Below, piece by piece: positions 35,764 through 43,750 of a DNA stretch of 64,000 nucleotides (the first letter of the stretch is position 1; every line of letters begins with the position of its first letter). The stretch is taken from the NCBI GenBank assembly GCA_913065125.1, contig CAJYAG010000002.1, forward strand, positions 682,001 to 746,000. Direction: 5' to 3'. The translations under genes and the position numbers were made by a program. Under the pieces are notes generated by a model that saw only the letters and a list, made by a program, of their open reading frames with translations, searched no databases and was not told the origin of the DNA. This DNA comes from an uncultured Flavobacteriaceae bacterium. GTDB lineage: Bacteria; Bacteroidota; Bacteroidia; Flavobacteriales; Flavobacteriaceae.

Positions 35764-37521
35764 TTATAATTGTTTGTCTAATGCGGTTATTACTTTTATC
35801 GATTTTTCAAAATCATCATTCATCATTACAACAGTAATTGGAGTGTAACGAGCAATATCACAATTATTTAATACATCAATAAATCCATTAATTGTAGCAT
35901 CATCAATATGCTTAGAATTTAGAATTTCGATAATATTATCTCTGCTTATATCAGAAGTTTCTATTTGTAGTTTTGCTTTTAAATAATTGTGCAACGCTTT
36001 TTCTAAAGCGACATAAAACTTTTCTTTATTCCCTAATTGTTTTTTTGCAACCGATAAATATTTTCTTGCCAGTCTATCTGCTTTTCGCTGTTTTACTCCA
36101 ACAAGATCACTATTTCTTTTTGATAAAAGGGTGTAAACCATAATTCCAATTGGAATTGCAATTAATGGCAGTAAAAGCAACAAATAAAACCAAGTTGATT
36201 TAAAGAAATCTTCTTTTTGTGACGGTTCAAAATTACTTTTAGTTTGAATATATCTAAAATTTGCTCCAGTTACGGCAACATCTTTTTTAGCAATAGTAGT
36301 TGTTGTGGTAACAATTTCTTTTCCTTCTAAAACATTTACAAACAAATCTTCTGTTGTAAGGGTCTTGTATTTTTTTTCTGACGGATTAAAATATGAAAAC
36401 GATACTTTCGGGATTTTATACTTTCCTTTAAATTGCGGTACAACGGTGTATAAATTGTACACAGAACCTTGAATTCCGCTTAACGTGGTTTTAATAGCTT
36501 CTTTGTGTTCTGGTGTATAAATTTCTAACTCTTTTGGAGTTTCAATTTCTGGAAGTTCAAATAATTTTAAATTTCCTTTTCCGGTTACAGCAACTTTTAT
36601 TTGTGAAGATTCATTTGCTTTTAAATCATTTTTACTAGAAGTAACTGCAAAGTCAAATTCACCGACAGCACCATTAAAGTTTTCAGGTTTATTTTCTAAC
36701 GGCAATTGTTTTACGTTAATTTCTCTTTTTGCTGATGAAAATACTTTGGTAATATTTCTAGTAATCGGATTTCCAAAGAAATCTCCTCTTCCAGTTGGCA
36801 CACCAATTAAGATGTCCATTTTCATAGGTTCAATCAATAATTTGCCAGATTTAGTAGGAATCAATAATGCTTTTTTTAGCACTACATATCGGTAGTTTTC
36901 TCCGTTATAAATTCCGCTTTTAATCTGTAAATTATTAATTGTTATATCTTGATTCCAAAAGCCAATATATTGTGGTGTATCGGTTACAGAAAAATCTTTA
37001 ACACTAATATTTTCGCTTACATATAATTTATATTCTACATAAATTCCTTCGCCAACATAAGGTTGCGTTTTAGAAACTTCTGCAACTAAATGCACGTTTT
37101 GTTGCGCAATATAATTTGGGTCGTTTGGATTTGGAGGAACATCTACTGCTTTTAGGATATTCATTTTCACTGAATTTGACGTCAGTGTTTTTCCGTTTAA
37201 TTGAATTGTTGCTCCAGAAATTGAAAACGTTCCAACAGCTTTTGGTTCAATAACATAGGTGTATGATTGCGAAAAACTTACATCCCCGTTTATCCAAGAT
37301 TGATTTACAGATTGACTTGGACCTGCAACAACTTTAAAATCTTTAAAACTTGGCGGCGAAAAATTATCAGCTCCTTGTTTGTTAATAGAAAATACAATTC
37401 TAAAGCGTTCATTAACGCCTAATTTACTTTTGCTCACAGTAGTTTTAAAGGCTGCTTGAGCAAAAATAGATTGAGCTATACAACTCAAAAATAGAAATAT
37501 GTAAATATGTTTATTCTTCAT
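35764..37521 (-). CDS. batD: BatD: oxygen-tolerance protein
   Basis: BatD has 585 residues. After a signal peptide (MKNKHIYIFLFLSCIAQSIFA) come repeated beta-sandwich segments (about 22-430) typical of BatD, such as KLGVNERFRIVFSINKQGADNFSPPSFKDFKVVAGPSQS, then one membrane helix near 447-470 (TWFYLLLLLPLIAIPIGIMVYTLL) and a C-terminal cytoplasmic helical region. The protein is a structural partner of the von Willebrand-domain proteins BatA and BatB. It follows batC by 48 bases. Confidence 0.92.
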   Translation of the reverse strand: MKNKHIYIFLFLSCIAQSIFAQAAFKTTVSKSKLGVNERFRIVFSINKQGADNFSPPSFKDFKVVAGPSQSVNQSWINGDVSFSQSYTYVIEPKAVGTFSISGATIQLNGKTLTSNSVKMNILKAVDVPPNPNDPNYIAQQNVHLVAEVSKTQPYVGEGIYVEYKLYVSENISVKDFSVTDTPQYIGFWNQDITINNLQIKSGIYNGENYRYVVLKKALLIPTKSGKLLIEPMKMDILIGVPTGRGDFFGNPITRNITKVFSSAKREINVKQLPLENKPENFNGAVGEFDFAVTSSKNDLKANESSQIKVAVTGKGNLKLFELPEIETPKELEIYTPEHKEAIKTTLSGIQGSVYNLYTVVPQFKGKYKIPKVSFSYFNPSEKKYKTLTTEDLFVNVLEGKEIVTTTTTIAKKDVAVTGANFRYIQTKSNFEPSQKEDFFKSTWFYLLLLLPLIAIPIGIMVYTLLSKRNSDLVGVKQRKADRLARKYLSVAKKQLGNKEKFYVALEKALHNYLKAKLQIETSDISRDNIIEILNSKHIDDATINGFIDVLNNCDIARYTPITVVMMNDDFEKSIKVITALDKQL

Positions 37522-37569
37522 TTTTTGATCGTCAAAAATAATATCTTTTAGAAAAAATTAAAACAGAAA

Positions 37570-38409
37570 TTACCAATCTTTTTCTTGCTTAACTTTAGTT
37601 CCTTTAGATTTTTTAACATTCATTTTCTTTTGGGTTTTCTTTTCCTCGTTGTTTAAACTTTCTAACAATTGTTTAATCTGTTGAGGCGTCATATTTCCTT
37701 TTTTTGGCTTAGGATTTTGCGGATTATTTTTTTGATCGTTTGGATTTTTCTTTTCTTTTTGATCCTTGTCTTTATCTCCGTCTTTTTTATCGTTCTTTTT
37801 GTCGTCCTTCTTATCGTCTTTCTTTTGATCTCCTTTATCGTCGTTTTTATCTTTGTCGCCTTTTTTATCTTTATTGTCTTTTTTGTCTTTGTTATCCTTT
37901 TTCTTATCGTCCTTCTTGTCGTCTTTTTTATCTTTATTTTTCTCGTTTTCTTTTTTCAACAATTCTTTAGCAACGGCTAAATTATAACGAGTTTCGTCAT
38001 CATTCGGGTTGTTTCTCAATGCATTTTTATAAGCATCTACCGCTTGTTGATATTGTTTTTGCTCCATTGCAGCATTTCCAAGATTATGAAAAGACTCAGC
38101 TTTTGTATATTTATCTTCAGCACTTTTTGCAGAAACTTCGTATTGCGGAACCGCTTCTTTAAAGTTTTTTTGTTGATACAAAGCGTTCCCTAAATTATAA
38201 CTTGCCTTTTTATAAGTCGAGTTTTTTTCTAATGCTTTTTTAAACAACACACTTGCATCTGTATATTTTTCTTGCTGATATAATTCGTTTCCTTCTCTTA
38301 ACAAACTTCTTGCTTCTCTTTGTAATGAGATAGAATCTTTAACTTCTTGAGCGGTTAAAAGTGATGTAAAAAACATCAGAAATAGTAAAAATGAATAATG
38401 TACTTTCAT
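37570..38409 (-). CDS. batC: BatC: TPR protein with extreme Lys/Asp tract
   Basis: This 279-residue exported protein has a signal peptide, three TPR units (about 33-150: LREGNELYQQEKYTDASVLFKKALE; ASYNLGNALYQQKNFKEAVPQYE; SFHNLGNAAMEQKQYQQAVDAYKNAL) and then a tract of about 75 residues (152-225) made almost only of Lys, Asp and Asn, e.g. KKDDKKDDKKKDNKDKK. The tail TPQQIKQLLESLNNEEKK is conserved in BatC proteins. The tract gives near-periodic DNA, which produces spurious hydrophobic open frames on the other strand. Confidence 0.9.
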   Translation of the reverse strand: MKVHYSFLLFLMFFTSLLTAQEVKDSISLQREARSLLREGNELYQQEKYTDASVLFKKALEKNSTYKKASYNLGNALYQQKNFKEAVPQYEVSAKSAEDKYTKAESFHNLGNAAMEQKQYQQAVDAYKNALRNNPNDDETRYNLAVAKELLKKENEKNKDKKDDKKDDKKKDNKDKKDNKDKKGDKDKNDDKGDQKKDDKKDDKKNDKKDGDKDKDQKEKKNPNDQKNNPQNPKPKKGNMTPQQIKQLLESLNNEEKKTQKKMNVKKSKGTKVKQEKDW

Positions 38410-38419
38410 AATTTTGTGT

Positions 38420-39451
38420 TTAATGCTCGTTAAATAAATCGATTTTTTTAACCCATTTTGTTTTCTTGTCTAAAAAGAAAACATCAATGAATATAAAGAA
38501 AATTCCGAGTCCGATAAACCATTGAAATTGGTCTTTATAATCAGAAAATTGTTTGGTTTCAAATTCGTTTTTTTGTGCATTTGCAATTAGTTCTTCAATA
38601 AAATCAACTGGTTTTTCGGTTTTGTTTCCATCCATATATCTTCCGCTAGCTGCATTTGCAATTGCTTCTAACATTTCTGGCATTCTTTTAGTAATTACGG
38701 TTTCTCCTTTGTATTTTTTATAACCAATTAAAGAACCGCTAACTTTCATCGGAATTGGCCCACCTTTTTCTGTTCCAACACCAATAGTATATACTTTTAT
38801 GCCTTCTTTAGACATGTTTTGGGCAACCTGCTTTGTGTCTTCTTGATGATCTTCTCCGTCAGAAATAATAATTAAAAAACGATTGGTTTGTTCATCATTA
38901 TTATAATAGGTTTTCGCCAAATTTAATGCTTCGTTGATGGCTGTTCCTTGACTAGAAACCATATCTGGATTTGCATTTTGTAAAAACATTTTTGCAGCCG
39001 CATGATCTGTTGTTATTGGCAAAAGCGGATACGAATTTCCTGCATAAATAATAATACCAACTCTATCGCTTCCTAATTTATCAATAATTTTAGAAATAAT
39101 TTGTTTTGCTTTCTCTAATCTGTTTGGCGCAATATCTTCTGCCAACATACTTTTAGAAACATCCAACGCAAAAACAACATCGACACCTTCTCGTTTTACT
39201 GTTTTTAATTTGGTTCCCATTTTAGGATTTACCAAAGAAATAATTAAAAAACTTAACCCAATTACTAAAAACACCAATTTTAAAACAGATTTAAAAGTAG
39301 ATGTATTTGGAGCTAATTTTTCTAATAAAACAGAATCTGTAAATTTTTTCTGAGTTCTTTTTTTCCACCACAAAGCCAATAGAAATATTACAATTATTGC
39401 CGGAATAATTGCTAAATAATAAAAATATATTGGTTCTTCTATTTGATACAT
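38420..39451 (-). CDS. batB: BatB: membrane-anchored VWA protein
   Basis: BatB has 343 residues with membrane helices near 8-28 and 58-76, then a von Willebrand A domain (about 90-285) with the metal site D97-x-S99-x-S101 in FALDVSKSMLAED, and a C-terminal helix (FIGLGIFFIFIDVFFL). It pairs with BatA as the two VWA components that the MoxR ATPase is thought to act on. The start ATG is at 39451, 10 bases before the batC upstream spacer in transcription order is reached at its far end. Confidence 0.92.
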   Translation of the reverse strand: MYQIEEPIYFYYLAIIPAIIVIFLLALWWKKRTQKKFTDSVLLEKLAPNTSTFKSVLKLVFLVIGLSFLIISLVNPKMGTKLKTVKREGVDVVFALDVSKSMLAEDIAPNRLEKAKQIISKIIDKLGSDRVGIIIYAGNSYPLLPITTDHAAAKMFLQNANPDMVSSQGTAINEALNLAKTYYNNDEQTNRFLIIISDGEDHQEDTKQVAQNMSKEGIKVYTIGVGTEKGGPIPMKVSGSLIGYKKYKGETVITKRMPEMLEAIANAASGRYMDGNKTEKPVDFIEELIANAQKNEFETKQFSDYKDQFQWFIGLGIFFIFIDVFFLDKKTKWVKKIDLFNEH

Positions 39452-39459
39452 TTTTTGTA

Positions 39460-39556
39460 ATTCAAAGATTTAATGATTCAAAGATTTAAAAAAATAATTG
39501 TATTTCAATTTGTGTTTTAAATCATTCAATGTTTTAATTTTTCAATTTTAACACGA
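39460..39556. repeat. AT-rich direct and inverted repeat between batA and batB
   Basis: ATTCAAAGATTTAA occurs twice (39460-39473 and 39476-39489), and the following TTTTAAATCATTCAATGTTTTAA is an approximate inverted copy, so the 100-base spacer can fold back on itself. It resembles AATCATTCAA-type intergenic repeats common in flavobacteria (recalled). Confidence 0.5.
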
Positions 39557-40567
39557 TTATATAAAACTTTTAAATAGTGTGTTTTTTAATAAAAATTCTA
39601 AAACGAATAACCCTAATGCTAGAAGCACTAAACTTCTGTATAATTCTTGATAATTATAGTATTTAAATTCTTCTATTTTTGTTTTTTCTAACTTGTTAAT
39701 CTCGTCGTAAATTGCTTTTAACTCTGTGTTGTCTGTTGCTCTAAAATATTTTCCTTCCGTTTCGTTTGCAATGTGTTTTAGCAGTTCTTCATCAATTTCT
39801 ACTTGCTGTTTTCTGAACTGCAATTGACCAGTTCTTGGATCTTTAAAAGCAGGGAAATCTGCCATTCCGTTTGTTCCAATTCCAATGGTATATACTTTTA
39901 TAGACAGTTCTTTTGCTAATTCTGTAGCTGTTTTTGGGTCGATAAATCCAGAATTATTTACTCCGTCTGTCAATAAAATTATGACTTTACTTTTTGCTTT
40001 ACTTTCTTTCAATCTGTTTACGGCAGAACCTAATCCCATTCCAATTGCTGTTCCGCCTTCTAATTGTCCCCATTTAATTTCAGAAATAGTTCTTTTTACA
40101 ATTCCTTTATCACTTGTGATTGGAGTTTGCGTAAAACTTTCTCCAGCGTATAAAACAATTCCGATTCTATCATTTGGTCTTTGATTCACAAAATCAGTAG
40201 CAACTACTTTTAAAGCCTCTAATCTGTTTGGTTTTAAATCTCTTGCCAGCATACTTGCAGAAACGTCAATTGCCATTACAATATCAATTCCTCTGTTTGT
40301 TTTTGTTTTTTTACTTACAGCAACATTTCTTGGTCTTGCCAATGCTAAAATTAAAAGACACAATGCACTTATTCTTACTATAAATAGCATTGGTTTTAAT
40401 TTACTTATGATTGATTGCTCTGCTTTAAAACCTTTTACACTCGGAATTGTTAATGTTGCCGAACTTCTTTTACGAACCAAAACACGCCAAAGAATCACAA
40501 ACGGAATTAGTGCAAACAACCAGAAAAACTCTGGACTATGAAACTCAAAATTACTCCAGTTCATCAT
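39557..40567 (-). CDS. batA: BatA: membrane-anchored VWA protein
   Basis: The 336 residues share the plan of BatB: helices near 14-28 and 60-78, a VWA domain with metal site D101-x-S103-x-S105 (MAIDVSASMLARD) and a C-terminal membrane helix (LYRSLVLLALGLFVLEFLL). Two adjacent ATG codons (40567 and 40564) are possible starts. The first 17 bases overlap the end of the preceding gene, indicating translational coupling. batA and batB are clearly ancient duplicates. Confidence 0.92.
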   Translation of the reverse strand: MMNWSNFEFHSPEFFWLFALIPFVILWRVLVRKRSSATLTIPSVKGFKAEQSIISKLKPMLFIVRISALCLLILALARPRNVAVSKKTKTNRGIDIVMAIDVSASMLARDLKPNRLEALKVVATDFVNQRPNDRIGIVLYAGESFTQTPITSDKGIVKRTISEIKWGQLEGGTAIGMGLGSAVNRLKESKAKSKVIILLTDGVNNSGFIDPKTATELAKELSIKVYTIGIGTNGMADFPAFKDPRTGQLQFRKQQVEIDEELLKHIANETEGKYFRATDNTELKAIYDEINKLEKTKIEEFKYYNYQELYRSLVLLALGLFVLEFLLKNTLFKSFI

Positions 40568-41489
40568 CTTCAGTTTTAGTTTCAGGAATTTTTATTGCTT
40601 CTGGTTTTAATTCATTCACAACTTCTTCAGCTTCTTTTCTATGTGCTTCAATTTGTTCAGACATTGGTTTCGATTTTGCAAACTTTACCAAATCTGCTTC
40701 TCTTAACAAATCTCTTAATTTCTTAATGTTCTCTTTTGTGGTAGAAATTGATTTCGAATCATTAAAATCGGTTAAGATTTCTATCAACTCGTCTGTGGTA
40801 GATTCTAAGGCTGGCACTTTTAGTTCTCGCTCAATAAACCCTCTTACAATTTCTGTTAGTTCACTGTAATATTCTTTAACCTGATTGTTTTGCCACAATA
40901 ATTTCTCATCCAATTCATGTAATTTCTGAATCGCTTCATCATATGGTGGTAAAGCAGGAATTATTTCTTCTTCAACAACTTCTTTTTTCTTTCTTAGAAC
41001 GAAATATAAAATCAATCCAAGAATAATGAATGCAATTAAAACATACCATACATACGGTTTAAAATCATCAAACTGATACGGTTCTTTTTGAATCGATTTT
41101 ATTGGAAACATTTTTTGTTTTGTGGTATCTATGGCAACTGTTGCAACATTTATCAACAAAGAATCAGTTAAAAATAATTTCTGACGGATAAATATTTGTT
41201 GTTGTGGAATGTAATAAGCACCGCTATCAAAACTTGTTAAAATGTATTTTTTGATCAATTGATTTTTTAACGTATCAATTTTTTTATCTTCTATAATTTC
41301 TAAACCAGTTAGGTTTTCAAGTTTAGGAATGATCACATTTGCAGTGTCGTTCACCGTTATTTTAAACTCAAATTGCTCGCCAATTCTAATACTAGTCGTG
41401 TCAATTTCTGCTTTAACAACAGGGATGCTTTGTGCAAATGTTGCAACTGAAAATAATAATAATAATATGTAGAATAATTTTTGTTTCAT
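40551..41489 (-). CDS. Bat-operon membrane protein, BatD/DUF4381-like, function unknown
   Basis: The ATG at 41489 (MKQKLFYILLLLFSVATFAQS) gives 312 residues with a signal peptide; an extended frame to 41555 would translate an intergenic repeat and is rejected. An N-terminal beta domain (residues 20-150: IPVVKAEIDTTSIRIGEQFEFKITV) is followed by one membrane helix (VWYVLIAFIILGLILYFVL) and a cytoplasmic helical, acidic tail. It resembles a shortened BatD. It is a regular member of Bat operons between the DUF58 gene and batA; its role is unknown. Confidence 0.8.
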   Translation of the reverse strand: MKQKLFYILLLLFSVATFAQSIPVVKAEIDTTSIRIGEQFEFKITVNDTANVIIPKLENLTGLEIIEDKKIDTLKNQLIKKYILTSFDSGAYYIPQQQIFIRQKLFLTDSLLINVATVAIDTTKQKMFPIKSIQKEPYQFDDFKPYVWYVLIAFIILGLILYFVLRKKKEVVEEEIIPALPPYDEAIQKLHELDEKLLWQNNQVKEYYSELTEIVRGFIERELKVPALESTTDELIEILTDFNDSKSISTTKENIKKLRDLLREADLVKFAKSKPMSEQIEAHRKEAEEVVNELKPEAIKIPETKTEDDELE

Positions 41490-41494
41490 TTTCG

Positions 41495-41530
41495 TTTTGT
41501 CTGGTCGAGCGGAGTCGAGACCTAAATAAC
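41495..41530. repeat. Palindromic repeat fragment before the Bat-operon membrane protein
   Basis: CTGGTCGAGCGGAGTCGAGACC is an approximate palindrome related to GGTCTCGACTCCGCTCGACC-type intergenic repeats. It occupies the spacer between the DUF58 gene and the gene starting at 41489. Confidence 0.5.
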
Positions 41531-41566
41531 CTCTCAATTCTGCTCGTGGAGACATTTTTTTATTGT

Positions 41567-42433
41567 TTATCCTTTGTGTTTGAAATAGCCTAATAATTTT
41601 TTCACATAATCTTCATCCACACGAGTTGTAATTGTTCCTGCGCCAGATTTGCTAAACGTTTTTGTATAATAATCGTGTAACCGCAACGCATTTGCTTTGT
41701 AATTTCTTCTAATATTTTTAGAACTTGTATTTATCAATTGTGTTTTTCCAGTTTCTGCATCTTGCATGGGTACCATTCCTAAATTCGGAATTTCAGCATC
41801 GTGCTTGTCAAAAATTTTGATACCTGTAACATCGTGTTTTCTTCCTGCAATTTTTAAAGTTTGTTCATAATTATCATCCATAAAATCAGACAACAGAAAA
41901 ATAATTGCTTTCTTTTTTAGCACGTTTGATAAAAATTTCAACGCTTCATTGATGTTCGTTTTTTTACTTTTTGGTTTAAACTCAATCAATTCTCTGATGA
42001 TTCTTAACACATGACTTTTTCCTTTTTTTGGCGGAATGTATAATTCTACTTGATCAGAAAATAAAATCAGCCCCACTTTGTCATTGTTTAGAATTGCAGA
42101 AAAAGCCAATGTTGCTGCAATTTCGGTTGCGGTGTCTCTTTTAAATTGTTGATTTGTTCCAAAGAATTCAGAACCAGAAATATCTACCATTAAAACCATG
42201 GTTAATTCTCGTTCTTCTTCAAAAACTTTCACATAAGGTTCGTTGTAACGCGCAGTAACATTCCAGTCGATAGCTCTAATATCATCGCCATATTGATATT
42301 GACGTACTTCAGAAAACGTCATACCACGACCTTTGAAAGTCGAATGATATTCGCCACCAAAAATATGATCAGACAACCGACGTGTCTTAATCTCTATTTT
42401 TCGTACTTTTTTAAGTATTTCTTTTGTATCCAT
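41567..42433 (-). CDS. DUF58 domain protein (VWA-like)
   Basis: The 288-residue soluble protein carries the DUF58 core: GDDIRAIDWNVTARYNEPYVKVFEEERE followed by a VWA-like site in LMVDISGSEFFGT, with GLILFSDQVELYIPP further on. DUF58 proteins are the usual partner of MoxR ATPases and are thought to receive their action. It lies between moxR and the Bat membrane genes in the same direction, which is the standard order. Confidence 0.92.
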   Translation of the reverse strand: MDTKEILKKVRKIEIKTRRLSDHIFGGEYHSTFKGRGMTFSEVRQYQYGDDIRAIDWNVTARYNEPYVKVFEEERELTMVLMVDISGSEFFGTNQQFKRDTATEIAATLAFSAILNNDKVGLILFSDQVELYIPPKKGKSHVLRIIRELIEFKPKSKKTNINEALKFLSNVLKKKAIIFLLSDFMDDNYEQTLKIAGRKHDVTGIKIFDKHDAEIPNLGMVPMQDAETGKTQLINTSSKNIRRNYKANALRLHDYYTKTFSKSGAGTITTRVDEDYVKKLLGYFKHKG

Positions 42434-42545
42434 TGGCTTAGTAAACAGTTTTCAGTCGCAGTTTTCAGTTATCAACTAACCGTTGAGTTTTTCTTTTAGT
42501 ATTCAGAACAACTGCCAACTGACACTGAACACTGCCAACTCTTTT
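42434..42545. repeat. Repeat-rich spacer between moxR and the DUF58 gene
   Basis: The 112-base spacer contains CAGTTTTCAGT twice (about 42446-42456 and 42460-42470) and AACTGCCAACTGACACTGAACACTGCCAACT-like units near 42510-42540 in which ACTGCCAACT recurs. It is simple-repeat intergenic DNA of the type seen elsewhere in flavobacteria; no gene is visible. Confidence 0.5.
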
Positions 42546-43550
42546 CTATGGTACTTCAACTTCATTAATGATGCTGTTTATAATATCTTCTGAAGTGATG
42601 TTTTCTGCTTCAGCTTCGTAAGTAATTCCGATTCTGTGACGCAAAACATCATGCACAACAGCTCTAACATCTTCTGGTATTACATAACCTCTACGTTTGA
42701 TAAAAGCATAGCATTTTGCTGCTTTTGCCAAGTTGATGCTTCCACGAGGAGAAGCTCCAAAGCTGATCAAAGCATTTAAGTTAGGTAAGTTATATTTATC
42801 TGGATAACGTGTTGCAAAAATGATATCTAGAATGTATTTTTCAATTTTTTCATCCATATAAACTTCATTAACAACCTCACGAGCTTTTAAAATTTGCGCT
42901 ACAGAAACTACAGGATTTACAGTAATAAAATCGTTGTTTAAATTCTGACGCATAATGGTTTGCTCATCAGAAATTTTTGGATAATCAATTACCACTTTCA
43001 ACATAAAACGGTCAACTTGTGCTTCTGGTAAAGGATACGTTCCTTCTTGTTCTACCGGATTTTGTGTTGCCATTACTAAAAAAGGTTCGTCTAACTTAAA
43101 GGTTTCATCACCAATTGTAATTTGACGCTCTTGCATGGCTTCTAACAAAGCAGATTGCACTTTTGCTGGCGCTCTGTTAATCTCATCCGCCAATACAAAG
43201 TTTGCGAAAATTGGTCCTTTTTTAATCATGAAATCGTTCTCTTTCATGTTGTAAATCATCGTTCCAACAACATCCGCAGGTAATAAATCTGGCGTAAACT
43301 GAACCCTGCTAAAAGAAGCTTGAACCGCTTTAGATAATGTGTTAATTGCTAATGTTTTTGCCAAACCCGGAACACCTTCAAGAAGAATATGTCCGTTTCC
43401 TAACAAGCCAATTAACAACCTTTCTACCATGTCTTTTTGACCGACAATAACCTTGTTCATTTCTAAGGTTAAAATGTCAATAAAGGCACTTTCTCTTTCA
43501 ATCTTTTCATTGATTGCTCTTACATCTACATTCATTTGTTGCTCTATCAT
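42546..43550 (-). CDS. moxR: MoxR-family AAA+ ATPase
   Basis: This 334-residue ATPase has Walker A GVPGLAKT (59-66), Walker B FVLADEINRAPAK (D122/E123) and the sensor region VMATQNPVEQEGTYPLPEAQVDRF. MoxR proteins act as chaperone-like partners of VWA proteins; here it leads the Bat operon (DUF58, BatD-like, batA-E downstream). A full-match -7 box, TAGCTTTG, lies on the minus strand at 43594-43587, 37 bases before the start. Confidence 0.95.
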   Translation of the reverse strand: MIEQQMNVDVRAINEKIERESAFIDILTLEMNKVIVGQKDMVERLLIGLLGNGHILLEGVPGLAKTLAINTLSKAVQASFSRVQFTPDLLPADVVGTMIYNMKENDFMIKKGPIFANFVLADEINRAPAKVQSALLEAMQERQITIGDETFKLDEPFLVMATQNPVEQEGTYPLPEAQVDRFMLKVVIDYPKISDEQTIMRQNLNNDFITVNPVVSVAQILKAREVVNEVYMDEKIEKYILDIIFATRYPDKYNLPNLNALISFGASPRGSINLAKAAKCYAFIKRRGYVIPEDVRAVVHDVLRHRIGITYEAEAENITSEDIINSIINEVEVP

Positions 43551-43586
43551 TTTAGTAATTTAAGTTTGATAAAAATTTATTGGAAA

Positions 43587-43594
43587 CAAAGCTA
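43587..43594 (-). promoter_or_regulatory. -7 box upstream of moxR and the Bat operon
   Basis: On the minus strand the bases read TAGCTTTG, a full TAnnTTTG match, 37 bases before the moxR ATG. No convincing -33 element was found. Confidence 0.5.
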
Positions 43595-43750
43595 CAATAA
43601 TAGCGATTTTTTTCTTGTTAAAAGAATGCTAAAGGTTTGGTTAAAGTATTGTGAAATATAGTTGTTCAAGATTGTTAAAAGATTCCATTTTAACAGTAAA
43701 GGAACCAAATAAAGTAGTGAGTTAATTGTATAAATTGATGTTCAATTTTT

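Noticed and set aside
37669..37980. Long hydrophobic plus-strand ORFs opposite batC
   Set aside because: They are the complement of the Lys/Asp repeat tract of BatC; hydrophobicity is an artefact of that composition.
40551..41555. Longer N-terminus for the Bat-operon protein, starting at 41555
   Set aside because: The extra 22 residues translate a palindromic repeat; a good signal peptide begins at 41489.
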